Position numbers and translations under genes: made by a program. 64,000 bases of DNA from Gimesia chilikensis (GTDB lineage Bacteria > Planctomycetota > Planctomycetia > Planctomycetales > Planctomycetaceae): positions 616,803-680,802 of the forward strand of contig NZ_VTSR01000006.1 in the NCBI RefSeq assembly GCF_008329715.1, in the 5' to 3' direction. This document shows, one piece after another, positions 48,543-58,021 of this stretch. Under the pieces are notes generated by a model that saw only the letters and a list, made by a program, of their open reading frames with translations, was not told where the DNA came from and ran no database searches. Positions within the stretch are counted from its first letter, which is position 1, and each line of letters begins with the position of its first letter.

Positions 48543-49707
48543 CCTCTAAAATCTCCAAATTCTCTTCTAATTAGCTAAAAACAACAAAACTCTGATCTGT
48601 CTCATTCTTTGACAGATGTGCCTGGGTGGCACGGGAGGCTCTAAAATGTGTCAGGAAATCAGATTTGATATCTGAACCTAACTTATTTATTCATAATAAT
48701 TTCCGCACAGATAGCGCAAATTGAAATTACTCGGGCTCCGCCCCTCATCCAAATGGGCTCGCTTGTTGTCGGCTCACAGTCAGCAATCAATGCAGCAGAG
48801 AGCAAAGGGGTAGGAAACTGAAAAAATAAGCTGAATCCGCTTATTTTCAAGCTTTAACTCACCCATCATATACAAGCTTTATTGAACTTAAAGACCAGAT
48901 TTTGCAATTTGCGCCAATTTGAGAAATTTCACCGTAGCAGGTTCCAGTCAGTCAATCCAACTCATTTTCAGATCAGTTCCCGCTCTCGCGCCACACAAAA
49001 ACATTTCACATAAGTAACTACAATAAATTAACTTACAATCGCACCCAGCCATGTCACATTCGATCACCAGAGCAGCCCCGCTAACCCCTCGTGAAATTCT
49101 CAACACAGGGAAACAACTCCCCACTTCTGATAAATGAGATCATCCCTCCCCCCTCATTTGACACCTGACCATTCCTGCCCCCACCACTGTTTAAACTGAA
49201 CTTGATCCGCTCTCCCCCAATCATAAATTATCTCAATTGTGCTTCGCGCGCGAGGCGGACGAAATGAGCACTGGAATCTGCGTGACCAGTCATCCAGATG
49301 CACCTGAATCGCCGTCGATTTTTCCACCTTTTCACTGGAACCTCCTGCACTACTTCTCGATGTCTCCTAAGATTTCAAATCATTTCGGAGCACATTCAGA
49401 GCATTTCACAGTTCACTCACAAGAAACTCAGGAACTCTCACAGGGAATTCAAAGCACAAGCTCCCCTTGACCCCCGCGCGCCGTTCCACACAATCTCACC
49501 ATCGTTCAACACAAGTAAGACGAATGAGCCGCAGGGCATCAGCCCCGCCTGGAACGGTCATAGGAATCCATTGTACCCGACCGTCGCGCGCACAGAGAGA
49601 TGAATACAATGAAGCTGATAACATGCGCAGTGCAGATTCGTCCCGCTCGAACGGATCACACAAGTGTCGGCGGGGCACGGCAGGAACTGCCGCTGTTCGC
49701 GAGCAAA
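48543..49707. other. Long AT-rich intergenic region without supportable gene
   Basis: About 1.16 kb. Plus-strand frames at 49237-49470, 49298-49603 and 49467-49952 lack ribosome-binding sites and have random composition; the last runs into the antisense of the sulfatase gene. No member of repeat families A-G was found, unlike spacers in the first 21 kb. The region may hold a small RNA or relics too old to recognise. Confidence 0.45.
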
Positions 49708-51138
49708 CTAGTTACCCGATTTCTCAGCCTCTTTCTGACGCGCTTCCTCAGCCCGAATTTTCCGCGCCGAGATACTGCGAAACTCCCAGGGCAGCTTCGC
49801 GTTTTCCGGCAGCGAATCCAGCACCGCCTGCAGTTCCGCGTGCGACGTTCCAGTCGCCCGATCACTTTTCACGCGTTCGGTTCCCGACAGATCGTGCTGC
49901 TCGAGCGGGTCCTCCGACAGATCATAAAACTCGCCGGTGGAATACAGCTTGAACCGCTGATCACGGACCACCCGCTGTTTGTAATACTGGGTCAGACACC
50001 ACGGACGCCAGGGCTCCTCACGGGGCTGATCCAGAATCTGCGGTGCAAACGACCTGCCGTCAATCGTCACTCCCGATGGCAGCGGTGCATCGGCCAGATC
50101 AGCCAGCGTCGGCAGAAAATCAGCCGCATCAATCAGGTCATCGCTGACCCGTTCTCTACCCACCAGCTTCGGACAATTGATAATCAGCGGCATGTTAATG
50201 CCCTGCTCTTTCAGCGAGTAGATCCCCTCTCCCGAAACACGACCGTTGATCCGGCCTCCCAGGCTCTGTTCTGCATTCTGGTCGGTCCCGTTATCAGTCC
50301 CGTTATCGGGCACAATAAACAGAATCGTATTGTCGCGGATGCCCAGTTCATCCAGCGTCTCAACGAGCCGCCCGATCAGGTGATCGGAATAATTCAGCAT
50401 GCCCGCAAACTGCTCGCGCGGCGTCAGGTCTTCTCCCAGATTATGCGGCGTATGCACCACGGGTATGTGAGTCAGAATCGTAGAGTAATAAGCACAGAAC
50501 GGCTTGTCCCGATGCGTTTTCATATACTCAATCAGATAGTCCGTGAAAATATCCGGACCGAATTTCCCTTTTGTATCCAGCCGCTTCCCGTTCTGAATCA
50601 CATAGGGGTCCCAGTAGCGTTTCTTATGAGCCGGATGACCTTTTTTCCCTTCCGGAAAAATACAGTACTCCTGAAACCCATGCTCGATCAAGGCGTCTTT
50701 CTGTGCGGGATCGAACAGATCATTGATCTGCCACTTCCCGGAGATACACGTGTTATAGCCTGCGTCACGCAGAATCCGGGCGAAGCAGATTTCCCGGTTC
50801 CAGTCAAAGTAGCCGCCTCCGTAAATCGCGGGATCGTGGTGCGTATGCCAGCCCGAACGGAACGGGTAGCGTCCCGTCAGCAGCATGTGCCGCGTCGTAC
50901 TGCAGACCGGCGTCACATAACAGTTGCGAAATCGCAGACCGTTATAAGCCAGATGATCGATGGTTGGCGTCTGATTCTCCGAACTCCCATAACAGCGGAA
51001 CCAGTCCTTGCCCACGTTATCGAGCAAAATAAAGATGATGTTCGGGCGCTGGTCCTGTTTTTGTTCCGCAGCCTGCGCGGGCAGTGCGCAGAGAACCATG
51101 CAGCAGATCAGACAGACATTCACACACAGACGTTTCAT
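49708..51138 (-). CDS. Secreted sulfatase-like protein with atypical active-site motif
   Basis: The 476-residue protein has a signal peptide (CVNVCLICCMVLCALPAQAAE). The fold begins PNIIFILLDNVGKDWFRCYG. The expected C-x-P-x-R motif is C79-S-T-T-R, with Thr replacing the conserved Pro, followed by MLLTGRYPFRSG. Other ligands remain: ISGKWQIND, CAYYSTILTHIPV, FIVPDNGTDNGT. The motif may still be converted to formylglycine, or the enzyme may be inactive or of different specificity. The ATG at 51138 is chosen because the signal peptide starts there. It lies 7 bp downstream of an Nramp-family gene, so the two form an operon. Confidence 0.85.
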   Translation of the reverse strand: MKRLCVNVCLICCMVLCALPAQAAEQKQDQRPNIIFILLDNVGKDWFRCYGSSENQTPTIDHLAYNGLRFRNCYVTPVCSTTRHMLLTGRYPFRSGWHTHHDPAIYGGGYFDWNREICFARILRDAGYNTCISGKWQINDLFDPAQKDALIEHGFQEYCIFPEGKKGHPAHKKRYWDPYVIQNGKRLDTKGKFGPDIFTDYLIEYMKTHRDKPFCAYYSTILTHIPVVHTPHNLGEDLTPREQFAGMLNYSDHLIGRLVETLDELGIRDNTILFIVPDNGTDNGTDQNAEQSLGGRINGRVSGEGIYSLKEQGINMPLIINCPKLVGRERVSDDLIDAADFLPTLADLADAPLPSGVTIDGRSFAPQILDQPREEPWRPWCLTQYYKQRVVRDQRFKLYSTGEFYDLSEDPLEQHDLSGTERVKSDRATGTSHAELQAVLDSLPENAKLPWEFRSISARKIRAEEARQKEAEKSGN

Positions 51139-51145
51139 AACACTC

Positions 51146-52474
51146 TCAGTTCCAGTTTTGAAGCGCAAGTTTCGTTTCCACAGGTTCAACCTGAATCATC
51201 GCCGTGGATGCACCCCGCATTTTCTGAATCTGGGGCAGTACTTTCTCACTCGCAATATACCAGGCCATCCCCAGCAACAGCACAAAGCCGATGCTGGCCA
51301 GAATATTCATCCCGATTCCGTTCCGATGTTCGCCCATCACTTTTTTACTGCTGGTCAGCAACAATAACGCGCCCGCAGCCAGAGGGGCCGCCACAACGGT
51401 CACCGCCTGGGCAGCAACAATCGCCACCACCGGTTTCGTCCCCGACTGGATCACGTAGAGCCCGACGAACATCCCGGTCAACAGTACCGCTGCCGTCAGA
51501 ATACGCGTCCACTTATCCTGGGGCGTGCCCCCCAGGCCCAGGCTGTCAGACAGAATAAATCCGCCGATCATCGAATTCACGATAAATGAAGAGTAGGCTG
51601 CCGAGAACAGTCCAATGCAGAACAGAATCTGTCCTTTATCTCCAAACAACGGCTGCAATGCATTACCGACATCGCTGACTCCCGACAGTTCTTTCCCCCG
51701 CAGTACCGCGGCTGCAGTCGACATGATCATGATCGTGATCAATGCCATAATCGTCACGCTGATAACAGAATCGATGCGGCCATCTTTCAGATCCTGAACT
51801 TTCCAGCCTTTGAACCGCGCCAGGTAAGACTGGTAAAATGCGGCTGAAATTACAAAGGTGGTTCCCACCAGTCCCAGCAACGAAAGATTCAGAATCGAAT
51901 CCAGTCCGTCACTGCCATATCCGGGAATCACCCCCTCTGCCATTTCCAGCAGATTGGGTTTCGCGAAAAACAGATTGATGGCAAAGGACGCCAGCATCAA
52001 AGCCACAAAGATCGACATCAATCGTTCGACCAGCTTATACAGGTTCTTGAAGCCGAACAGAAACGCCAGTGAAATCGCATTGAAGATCACGATGCCATAT
52101 TTGAAATCAGTATAACTTTCCAGAGCCGAATGCACTCCGATATTATTTCCGAACTGATAGGCGGCTGAGATAAAAAAGACACCGCAGCCAATCAAAATGG
52201 TTAACGGACGTCCCACCATTTTAGCCAGCAGGGTGCAGGTCGACTCTTCAGTCACTGTCCCCAGTTTCGCACCGAGTGAAGTATAAATCAGCATAAAGAA
52301 AACCGAGATCAGCACGACCCAGATCATGCTGTAACCGTCTTTGGCTCCCAGATTGGAACTCGATAAAATACTTCCGGGACCAATCACCACACAGGCGGTT
52401 ACCAGGCCGGGGCCAATCCGTTGCCACCAGTGGGGCCGGGCATTCGTTGCTGATTCTGCTGCTGCTTCACTCAC
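51146..52474 (-). CDS. Nramp-family transporter lacking canonical metal-binding motifs
   Basis: The 442-residue protein has about eleven hydrophobic segments. The first helix reads RIGPGLVTACVVIGPGSIL in place of DPGN, and the TM6 region reads TFVISAAFYQSYL where canonical members have an MPH motif. Metal coordination as in Mn2+/Fe2+ Nramp is therefore unlikely to be retained, and the substrate is uncertain. The start is GTG at 52474 after GAGGAT. It is directly upstream (7 bp) of the atypical sulfatase gene, suggesting coupled transport and degradation, for example uptake of a product or an ion for the hydrolase. Confidence 0.85.
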   Translation of the reverse strand: MSEAAAESATNARPHWWQRIGPGLVTACVVIGPGSILSSSNLGAKDGYSMIWVVLISVFFMLIYTSLGAKLGTVTEESTCTLLAKMVGRPLTILIGCGVFFISAAYQFGNNIGVHSALESYTDFKYGIVIFNAISLAFLFGFKNLYKLVERLMSIFVALMLASFAINLFFAKPNLLEMAEGVIPGYGSDGLDSILNLSLLGLVGTTFVISAAFYQSYLARFKGWKVQDLKDGRIDSVISVTIMALITIMIMSTAAAVLRGKELSGVSDVGNALQPLFGDKGQILFCIGLFSAAYSSFIVNSMIGGFILSDSLGLGGTPQDKWTRILTAAVLLTGMFVGLYVIQSGTKPVVAIVAAQAVTVVAAPLAAGALLLLTSSKKVMGEHRNGIGMNILASIGFVLLLGMAWYIASEKVLPQIQKMRGASTAMIQVEPVETKLALQNWN

Positions 52475-52711
52475 GGGACGGGTATCCTCAGAAGGTTCTC
52501 AATGTGGTGTGGGGAAAACATATGCAACCTTCATTATGCGAAACTCAAGACAAGACACAATCCTCTTCTTCTTCGTCCGGTTTTATTTTGTAAAGATTCT
52601 TAGTAATGTTTAAGATAGCTTTACAGTCGGCTCCTGCGCTGCGGACTGCCGCCGGCTTTCAAGCTGCTCGTTATTCCTCGCCATAGATTCATTCGACCAA
52701 AGGATCATCAC

Positions 52712-54193
52712 GTGAAAGCTCTGTTGAATCTGCTCGCCCTGATCTGTCTGCTGTCTGGACTTTTCTCCAATCCGCTGTCTGCTGCGGAGTCCAACCGGAA
52801 GCCCAACTTCATCGTCATCTTTTGCGACAACCTGGGTTATGGCGATATCGAACCTTTCGGCTCGACCGTCAATCGGACCCCCTGTTTAAACCGTATGGCA
52901 CGCGAAGGACGCAAATTCACTCACTTCTGTGTGACCGCAGGTGTCTGCACCCCTTCACGGGCCTCCATCATGACCGGCTGTTATTCACAGCGGGTTGGCA
53001 TGCACTGGAATCCCCGCGACGGACAGGTACTGCGACCGATCTCTCCCTACGGACTGAATCCCGAAGAAGTCACGGTTGCCGAAGTCCTGAAGCAGAAAGG
53101 CTACAAGACCGGCATGATCGGGAAATGGCACCTCGGAGACCAGCCTCCTTTTCTGCCCACCAAACAGGGCTTCGATTATTTCTATGGCATTCCCTACAGC
53201 GATGACATGACCCAGGCCGTCGGGCAGCGACTCGGCGATCGCCTGGATGGCAAAAACTGGCCTCCCCTGCCCGTCATGCTGAACGATACTGTCATCAGAG
53301 CCGGCGTCGATCGTAATCTGCTCACCAAAGACTACACCGAAAAAGCGGTCGAGTTCATTGAACAGAACAAAGACGAGCCCTTCTTCCTCTATTTCCCACA
53401 GGCCATGCCCGGCAGTACCAGCAAACCGTTCGCCAGTGATGCCTTCCGGGGCAAAAGTAAAAACGGCCCCTGGGGTGACAGCATCGAAGAACTCGACTGG
53501 TCGACCGGACAACTGCTCGACAAACTCGTCGAGCTGGGCATCGACGACGATACGCTCGTCGTCTGGACGTCAGACAATGGCTCTCCCATGGCCCGGGACA
53601 TGAACAGCACCGAACGGGGAACCAACAAACCGCTGCATGGTCGCGGCTACACCACTTCGGAAGGCGCCTTCCGCGTCCCCACCATCATGTGGTGGCCGGG
53701 CCGCGTTCCCGCCGACACGGTCTGTACCGAACTGGCAACCACCATGGACCTGCTCCCTACCTTCGCCGATCTGGCAGGCGCCAAAGTACCCACCGATCGC
53801 ATCATCGACGGACACGATATCCAACCTCTGATCTTTGGCACAGAAGGCGCGAAAAGCCCCTACGATGTCTTCTACTATTACGCGATGGATCAGCTGCAGG
53901 CCGTCCGCAAAGGGCCCTGGAAACTGTTTGTGCCACTCAAAGAATTCAGTCGGCACCCGCACTTCAAAAAAGGAGAAGGCTCTCAGCCGCTCCTGTTTAA
54001 CGTCGTCACCGATATCAGCTGCGAGCACAATGTCGCCGACCAGCATCCGGAGATCGTCAAAGAACTGCAGGCCCTCGCCGAAAAGGGACGTGCCGACCTG
54101 GGAGACACCAATCGCCCCGGTGCCAATCAGCGCAAAGCAGCGCACATTGAGAATCCGGTCCCCCCGACCCTCAAAACAACATCCACTAAATAA
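52712..54193 (+). CDS. Secreted sulfatase (arylsulfatase A-like)
   Basis: The 493-residue protein has a signal peptide (LLNLLALICLLSGLFSNPLSA). The fold starts NFIVIFCDNLGYGDIEPFG, where Cys-Asp-Asn replaces the usual Ala-Asp-Asp; this may alter metal coordination. The formylglycine motif C79-T-P-S-R is intact, followed by ASIMTGCYSQRVGM. Also seen: IGKWHLGDQPPFLPTKQGFD, FFLYFPQAMPG and WTSDNGSPMARD. The GTG start follows AAAGGA. The C-terminus ends in a Pro/Thr/Lys tail. It probably desulfates glycans in the periplasm. The next gene (rhodanese) is 50 bp downstream and may be co-transcribed. Confidence 0.92.
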   Translation: MKALLNLLALICLLSGLFSNPLSAAESNRKPNFIVIFCDNLGYGDIEPFGSTVNRTPCLNRMAREGRKFTHFCVTAGVCTPSRASIMTGCYSQRVGMHWNPRDGQVLRPISPYGLNPEEVTVAEVLKQKGYKTGMIGKWHLGDQPPFLPTKQGFDYFYGIPYSDDMTQAVGQRLGDRLDGKNWPPLPVMLNDTVIRAGVDRNLLTKDYTEKAVEFIEQNKDEPFFLYFPQAMPGSTSKPFASDAFRGKSKNGPWGDSIEELDWSTGQLLDKLVELGIDDDTLVVWTSDNGSPMARDMNSTERGTNKPLHGRGYTTSEGAFRVPTIMWWPGRVPADTVCTELATTMDLLPTFADLAGAKVPTDRIIDGHDIQPLIFGTEGAKSPYDVFYYYAMDQLQAVRKGPWKLFVPLKEFSRHPHFKKGEGSQPLLFNVVTDISCEHNVADQHPEIVKELQALAEKGRADLGDTNRPGANQRKAAHIENPVPPTLKTTSTK

Positions 54194-54243
54194 TCATTAT
54201 TCCGAAGAGAGTTTCGGAATCAGCCAGCATACGAAAGAATTCC

Positions 54244-54573
54244 ATGCATTCACTGGAAACCGACTGCCGGACCGTTAAGCAGAAACTGGATTCAGATCAA
54301 AACTTTGTTCTGCTCGACTGCCGGGAACAGAATGAATATGACCACGTCCATATCGACGCAGCACGCCTGCTCCCGATGAGTGAAATTCAGGAGCGGGCAG
54401 GAGAACTGGAAGACCTCCGTTCTGAGGAAATCATCGTCTACTGCCATCACGGCATGCGGAGTCTGCAGGTCGCCAGCTGGCTGTCACAAAATGGTTTTAC
54501 GAATGTCAAAAGTATGCAGGGGGGCATCGATGCCTGGTCCTGCGAAATCGATGATACCAAACCGCGGTATTAA
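54244..54573 (+). CDS. Single-domain rhodanese-like protein
   Basis: The 109-residue cytoplasmic protein is one rhodanese domain: NFVLLDCREQNEYDHVHIDAA, ARLLPMSEI, then the active-site loop VYCHHGMRSLQVASWL with catalytic Cys, and GGIDAWSCEID. It should carry a persulfide on that Cys in sulfur transfer or detoxification. It follows a sulfatase gene by 50 bp. A link to released sulfate is not implied by chemistry, so co-location may be incidental. Confidence 0.93.
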   Translation: MHSLETDCRTVKQKLDSDQNFVLLDCREQNEYDHVHIDAARLLPMSEIQERAGELEDLRSEEIIVYCHHGMRSLQVASWLSQNGFTNVKSMQGGIDAWSCEIDDTKPRY

Positions 54574-54663
54574 ACCCGAACATAGCCGCGGCAAGTCCGC
54601 GTTGATACAATGTGCTCTCCGTCTTTAATGCAACACCTGATGAATCCACTGTGGGAGTTTGAG

Positions 54664-55809
54664 ATGTCTTACGAACATGTCTTTTATCTGTTTCCGCTGG
54701 TCGTCGGAATGGTCCTCAGCAATACCGCTCAGGCCACCGCAGCCGATGAGCCCCTGGTCTTCATTTCGGCATTCGCAGCTGGTGAAGAGGGTGCCATCCA
54801 TGCTTACAAATTCAATCCCGAGACAGGTGAGCTCACGCAGGTCGCACGGACCGCTGATGTCGAGCATCCCTTCTTCCTCGCCGTGTCGCCCGACAACCGC
54901 TACCTGTACTCGATCCATGCCCCCGGTAAATTCAGCGGCAAAGACAATGAATTTGTCTCCGCCTTCGAACTGGAGGAACGCACCGGCAAACTGAAGCTGC
55001 TCAATCGGCAGTCCTCACTGGGAACCGCTTCCTGTTACCTGGATATCGATGACACCGGTAAAGCAGTTGTGGTTGCCAACTATACCACAGGCAGTGTCGC
55101 TTCCCTCCCCGTCAATGCCGATGGCTCGCTGGGAGAAGCAGCCACGTTCGTGCAGCACGAGGGTTCCAGCGTGAATCCCAAGCGTCAAAAAGAACCGCAC
55201 GCCCACTGCAGCGTCATCAGCCCGGACCAGAAATATGTCTTCGCCGCCGACCTGGGGCTCGACAAAATCATGGCTTACAAACTGGATCCCCAGACCGCGA
55301 AACTGACTCCCGCTACGCAGCCGTTTGTCAGAACCATCCCCGGTGCCGGCCCGCGTCATCTGACCTTCCATCCGAATGGAAAGCAGATGTATGTCATCAA
55401 CGAACTCAAGAATTCCATCACGGAATTCGATTACGATCCCGCAACCGGCTTTCTGACCGAAGGCCAGACCATCGACACCCTGCCCGCTGACTTCACCGAT
55501 GTCAGCCACTGTGCCGACCTGAAATTCACTCCCGATGGTCGGTTCCTCTACGGGACGAATCGCGGCCATGACAGTCTGGCGGCTTACAGTGTTGACCCAG
55601 AGGGAAAATTATCGCTGATCGAAATCATCCCCAGTCTGGGCAAAGGACCACAGAACCTGGTCATTACCGCGGACGGGAAGCATCTGCTCTGTGCGAATAT
55701 GCCGGGGAATAACGTCGTGGTCTTCGCCATCGATCAGCAGACCGGCAAACTGACGGCCGTCGGCGAACCGATCTCCATCCCCAGCCCGTCCTGCATCATG
55801 ATTCGTTAA
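54664..55809 (+). CDS. Exported lactonase-family beta-propeller (6-phosphogluconolactonase-like)
   Basis: The 381-residue protein starts with a hydrophobic signal (VFYLFPLVVGMVLSNTAQATA). The seven-bladed lactonase propeller follows: VFISAFAAGEEGAIHAYKFN, ARTADVEHPFFLAVSPDNRY, EPHAHCSVISPDQKYVFAAD, GAGPRHLTFHPNGKQMYVIN and GKGPQNLVITADGKHLLCAN. Characterised relatives hydrolyse 6-phosphogluconolactone or muconolactones. The signal peptide suggests a periplasmic lactone or no enzymatic role. GGGAG precedes the ATG at 54664; the frame extends to 54610 without a signal. It is transcribed with the rhodanese gene, or alone. Confidence 0.88.
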   Translation: MSYEHVFYLFPLVVGMVLSNTAQATAADEPLVFISAFAAGEEGAIHAYKFNPETGELTQVARTADVEHPFFLAVSPDNRYLYSIHAPGKFSGKDNEFVSAFELEERTGKLKLLNRQSSLGTASCYLDIDDTGKAVVVANYTTGSVASLPVNADGSLGEAATFVQHEGSSVNPKRQKEPHAHCSVISPDQKYVFAADLGLDKIMAYKLDPQTAKLTPATQPFVRTIPGAGPRHLTFHPNGKQMYVINELKNSITEFDYDPATGFLTEGQTIDTLPADFTDVSHCADLKFTPDGRFLYGTNRGHDSLAAYSVDPEGKLSLIEIIPSLGKGPQNLVITADGKHLLCANMPGNNVVVFAIDQQTGKLTAVGEPISIPSPSCIMIR

Positions 55810-55830
55810 CTGGCACAGCAGAAAGGAATT

Positions 55831-56034
55831 CTACTCGGACGGCGTCTCAGCCTTGGATGGCTCGTCTTCGCTCTCTTCCGGGTGTTTTGCATCATACTGT
55901 TCCATCAGCAGAGAGGGGCAGGTTTCTTCCTCTTCGCACTGTTTGCAAATCACCTGAATCAGGTCGGCACCGCCCAGGCGCAGCTGATTTTCTTCGCAAT
56001 ACTTGTAGAGTTCCTTTAAATGCGTACAGACCAT
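55831..56034 (-). CDS. Small cysteine-containing acidic protein
   Basis: The 67-residue protein has four cysteines (C3, C13, C30, C33) plus CPSL at ~39, in the arrangement VICKQCEEEETCPS. This suggests a metal site. The C-terminus is acidic and proline-containing. AGGAGG lies eight bases upstream of the ATG, an excellent ribosome-binding site that supports reality. Family unknown; similar small proteins are seen in planctomycetes. It is convergent with the lactonase gene and divergent from the phosphoesterase. Confidence 0.7.
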   Translation of the reverse strand: MVCTHLKELYKYCEENQLRLGGADLIQVICKQCEEEETCPSLLMEQYDAKHPEESEDEPSKAETPSE

Positions 56035-56311
56035 GACGGGGCCTCCTCTCTATCAGATAATCGCTCCCTTTGAGAACAGGGAGCGGTGAATTGTGTGACT
56101 CTCTCCATTTTTGATTTTCTGCCGATTTCCTGCAAGAGGAAAATGGGAATAACGCGGTCTCTTTCGGCTGGAGTTGCTTCCGCAGCAACAGTCACAGTAC
56201 GATACGGAAACGGCCCCGTGGCCTTCCCACTGTATGTTATTTAAGGTCGTTAGCGCTGCGATCCTCATTGAAAACCGAACTCATTGAAATCCGAACCAGG
56301 ACAAGCAACTC

Positions 56312-57301
56312 ATGACTCACTCCTCTGAACCCTGGACGTTTCTGCATGTCAATGACAGTCATATGGGTACGGCTCGCTCTTACCGCTTTCGGCCGGCGAT
56401 CAACAAACGCTGGGCTGCCATCAAACAGCAGATGTCAGAGATCGATGCCGACCTCCTGCTCCACGGCGGCGACCTGACGCGCGACGGCGACACGCACGAG
56501 TTCGAATACCAGCAGGCCCGCGAAGATCTGAATACACTCCCCTTCCCCACATTCATCATCCCCGGGAACATGGATGTCGGCAACAAACACACCGCCGTCA
56601 ACGGAGTCAAACCGCGGTGGGATCCCAAAGGCCTGGGCTGGAATGACCCGGATCTGAATATGACCGGCGAACGCCTGGATCTCTTCAGCAACTACTTTGG
56701 CCCTCTGCAGTGGACCTTCATGCACAAAGAGATCCGCTTCACCGGCTTTTATGCCGCCGTCGCAGGCACGGGTCTCCCCCATGAAGACCGCTTCTGGCGC
56801 ATGCTGGAACAACTCCCCGATCTGCCTGCAGGAAAACATCATGTCGCCGTCATGCATTACTGGCCCTTCATGGAATCCCCTGATGAACCGGACTGGGACC
56901 CAACCAAAGGCGAGGAATACGACAACTGGTATTTCTCAATCAATCCGCCACACAGACAAAGATTGTGGGAGATCCTCAAAGCAGCCAAAGTGGAGATTCT
57001 GTTTTGCGGTCACGTCCATACGGGACGCGCCGTGCAACACATCGACGGCATTCGCATCTATCGCACCCAGGCGGCAGGCAACACCGGACAGCTGGCAGAA
57101 CGCTGGCCCGAAGCTGACACCCGCTTTGGATTTCATCGCTGCGATGTTTCAGAAGCCGGGATCGACGTCACCTTCATCCCCGGCCTCGACCAGTGCGACG
57201 AGTTCGGCACTTTCGGACCGCTGGGGCATCCCCCGGTCGAAGAACGTGATTACTCGGTCGCGGAAGAAAAACCGCCGCTGATTCCCGATGCCCATCATTA
57301 A
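56312..57301 (+). CDS. Calcineurin-like metallophosphoesterase with GNMD motif
   Basis: The 329-residue protein has the metallophosphoesterase motif series: FLHVNDSHMG (DxH), LLHGGDLTRDG (GD), FIIPGNMDVGN (GNHD position reads GNMD), VAVMHYWPF and LFCGHVHTGRAV (GHxH). All metal ligands are present, but the catalytic His of GNHD is Met, which should lower or change activity. No signal peptide, so cytoplasmic. AGGAC lies 9 bp before the ATG. The DHFR-like gene follows by 21 bp, making an operon likely. Confidence 0.88.
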   Translation: MTHSSEPWTFLHVNDSHMGTARSYRFRPAINKRWAAIKQQMSEIDADLLLHGGDLTRDGDTHEFEYQQAREDLNTLPFPTFIIPGNMDVGNKHTAVNGVKPRWDPKGLGWNDPDLNMTGERLDLFSNYFGPLQWTFMHKEIRFTGFYAAVAGTGLPHEDRFWRMLEQLPDLPAGKHHVAVMHYWPFMESPDEPDWDPTKGEEYDNWYFSINPPHRQRLWEILKAAKVEILFCGHVHTGRAVQHIDGIRIYRTQAAGNTGQLAERWPEADTRFGFHRCDVSEAGIDVTFIPGLDQCDEFGTFGPLGHPPVEERDYSVAEEKPPLIPDAHH

Positions 57302-57322
57302 TTCCCATTGGAGAGATCAACC

Positions 57323-57880
57323 ATGCACGGACGCGTTTTTATTGCAGTCAGTCTGGACGGATTCATCGCCCGTAAAGATGGCTCCCTCGACTGGCTTCCC
57401 GGCAGTGATGGTGCCGGCGATCAGACGGCTGAAGATTTCGGTTACCAGCAGTTCATGGACGGAATCGACGTTCTCGTGATGGGCCGCCATACGTTCGAAA
57501 CAGTCCTCTCCTTCGGCACCTGGCCCTACGGCGACAAACGGGTGATCGTCCTCAGCAGCCAGTCGCTTAGTCTACCAGATCATCTGCCCGCCTCGGTCGA
57601 AGTCAGAAACAGTTCGCCCACACAGCTGTTTCAGGATCTGACAGAAGAGGGTCTGAACAATGCCTACATCGACGGCGGCATTACGATCCAGCGATTTCTC
57701 GCAGCCGGACTGATCGACGAGCTGATCATCACGCGCATTCCCACCTTGATTGGCGAGGGACTCCCCCTGTTCGGCGCACTCGCGCAAGACATTCCGCTTC
57801 AGCACCGAGAGACACGTTCCTTTGATAACGGTTTCGTCCAAAGCCGATATGCAGTGCAGAATGCAGTATCTTCAGACTGA
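57323..57880 (+). CDS. Dihydrofolate reductase / RibD C-terminal-like reductase
   Basis: The 185-residue protein follows the bacterial bifunctional deaminase-reductase (RibD C-terminal) and DHFR-like family: VFIAVSLDGFIARKDGSLDWL, DVLVMGRHTFETVLSFG, KRVIVLSS, NNAYIDGGITIQRFLAAGLID and IPTLIGEGLPLFG. It should bind NADPH and reduce a pteridine- or pyrimidine-like substrate; the exact one is unknown. GGAGAG precedes the ATG at 57323. It is 21 bp downstream of the phosphoesterase and 141 bp upstream of the SnoaL-like gene. Confidence 0.9.
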   Translation: MHGRVFIAVSLDGFIARKDGSLDWLPGSDGAGDQTAEDFGYQQFMDGIDVLVMGRHTFETVLSFGTWPYGDKRVIVLSSQSLSLPDHLPASVEVRNSSPTQLFQDLTEEGLNNAYIDGGITIQRFLAAGLIDELIITRIPTLIGEGLPLFGALAQDIPLQHRETRSFDNGFVQSRYAVQNAVSSD

Positions 57881-58021
57881 TTGTTTTTGCGACGAAATTC
57901 CCGGGATTCCGCTTCCCGCCTGAGGCGAAATCGCAGTATACTCCAGAGCAGAAGACACCCATCCCGTGTGGGAAGCCTCCCCGCTATGCCCTGCCCGTCT
58001 GATTCACGAAAGGAACAGACC

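Noticed and set aside
48543..49707. Long spacer as a hidden gene or tRNA cluster
   Set aside because: No cloverleaf or TPsiC-like sequence and no coding-quality frame with ribosome-binding site was found on either strand.
49600..51558. Plus-strand frame of 652 codons
   Set aside because: Antisense of the atypical sulfatase and the end of the Nramp gene; no start signal or domain.
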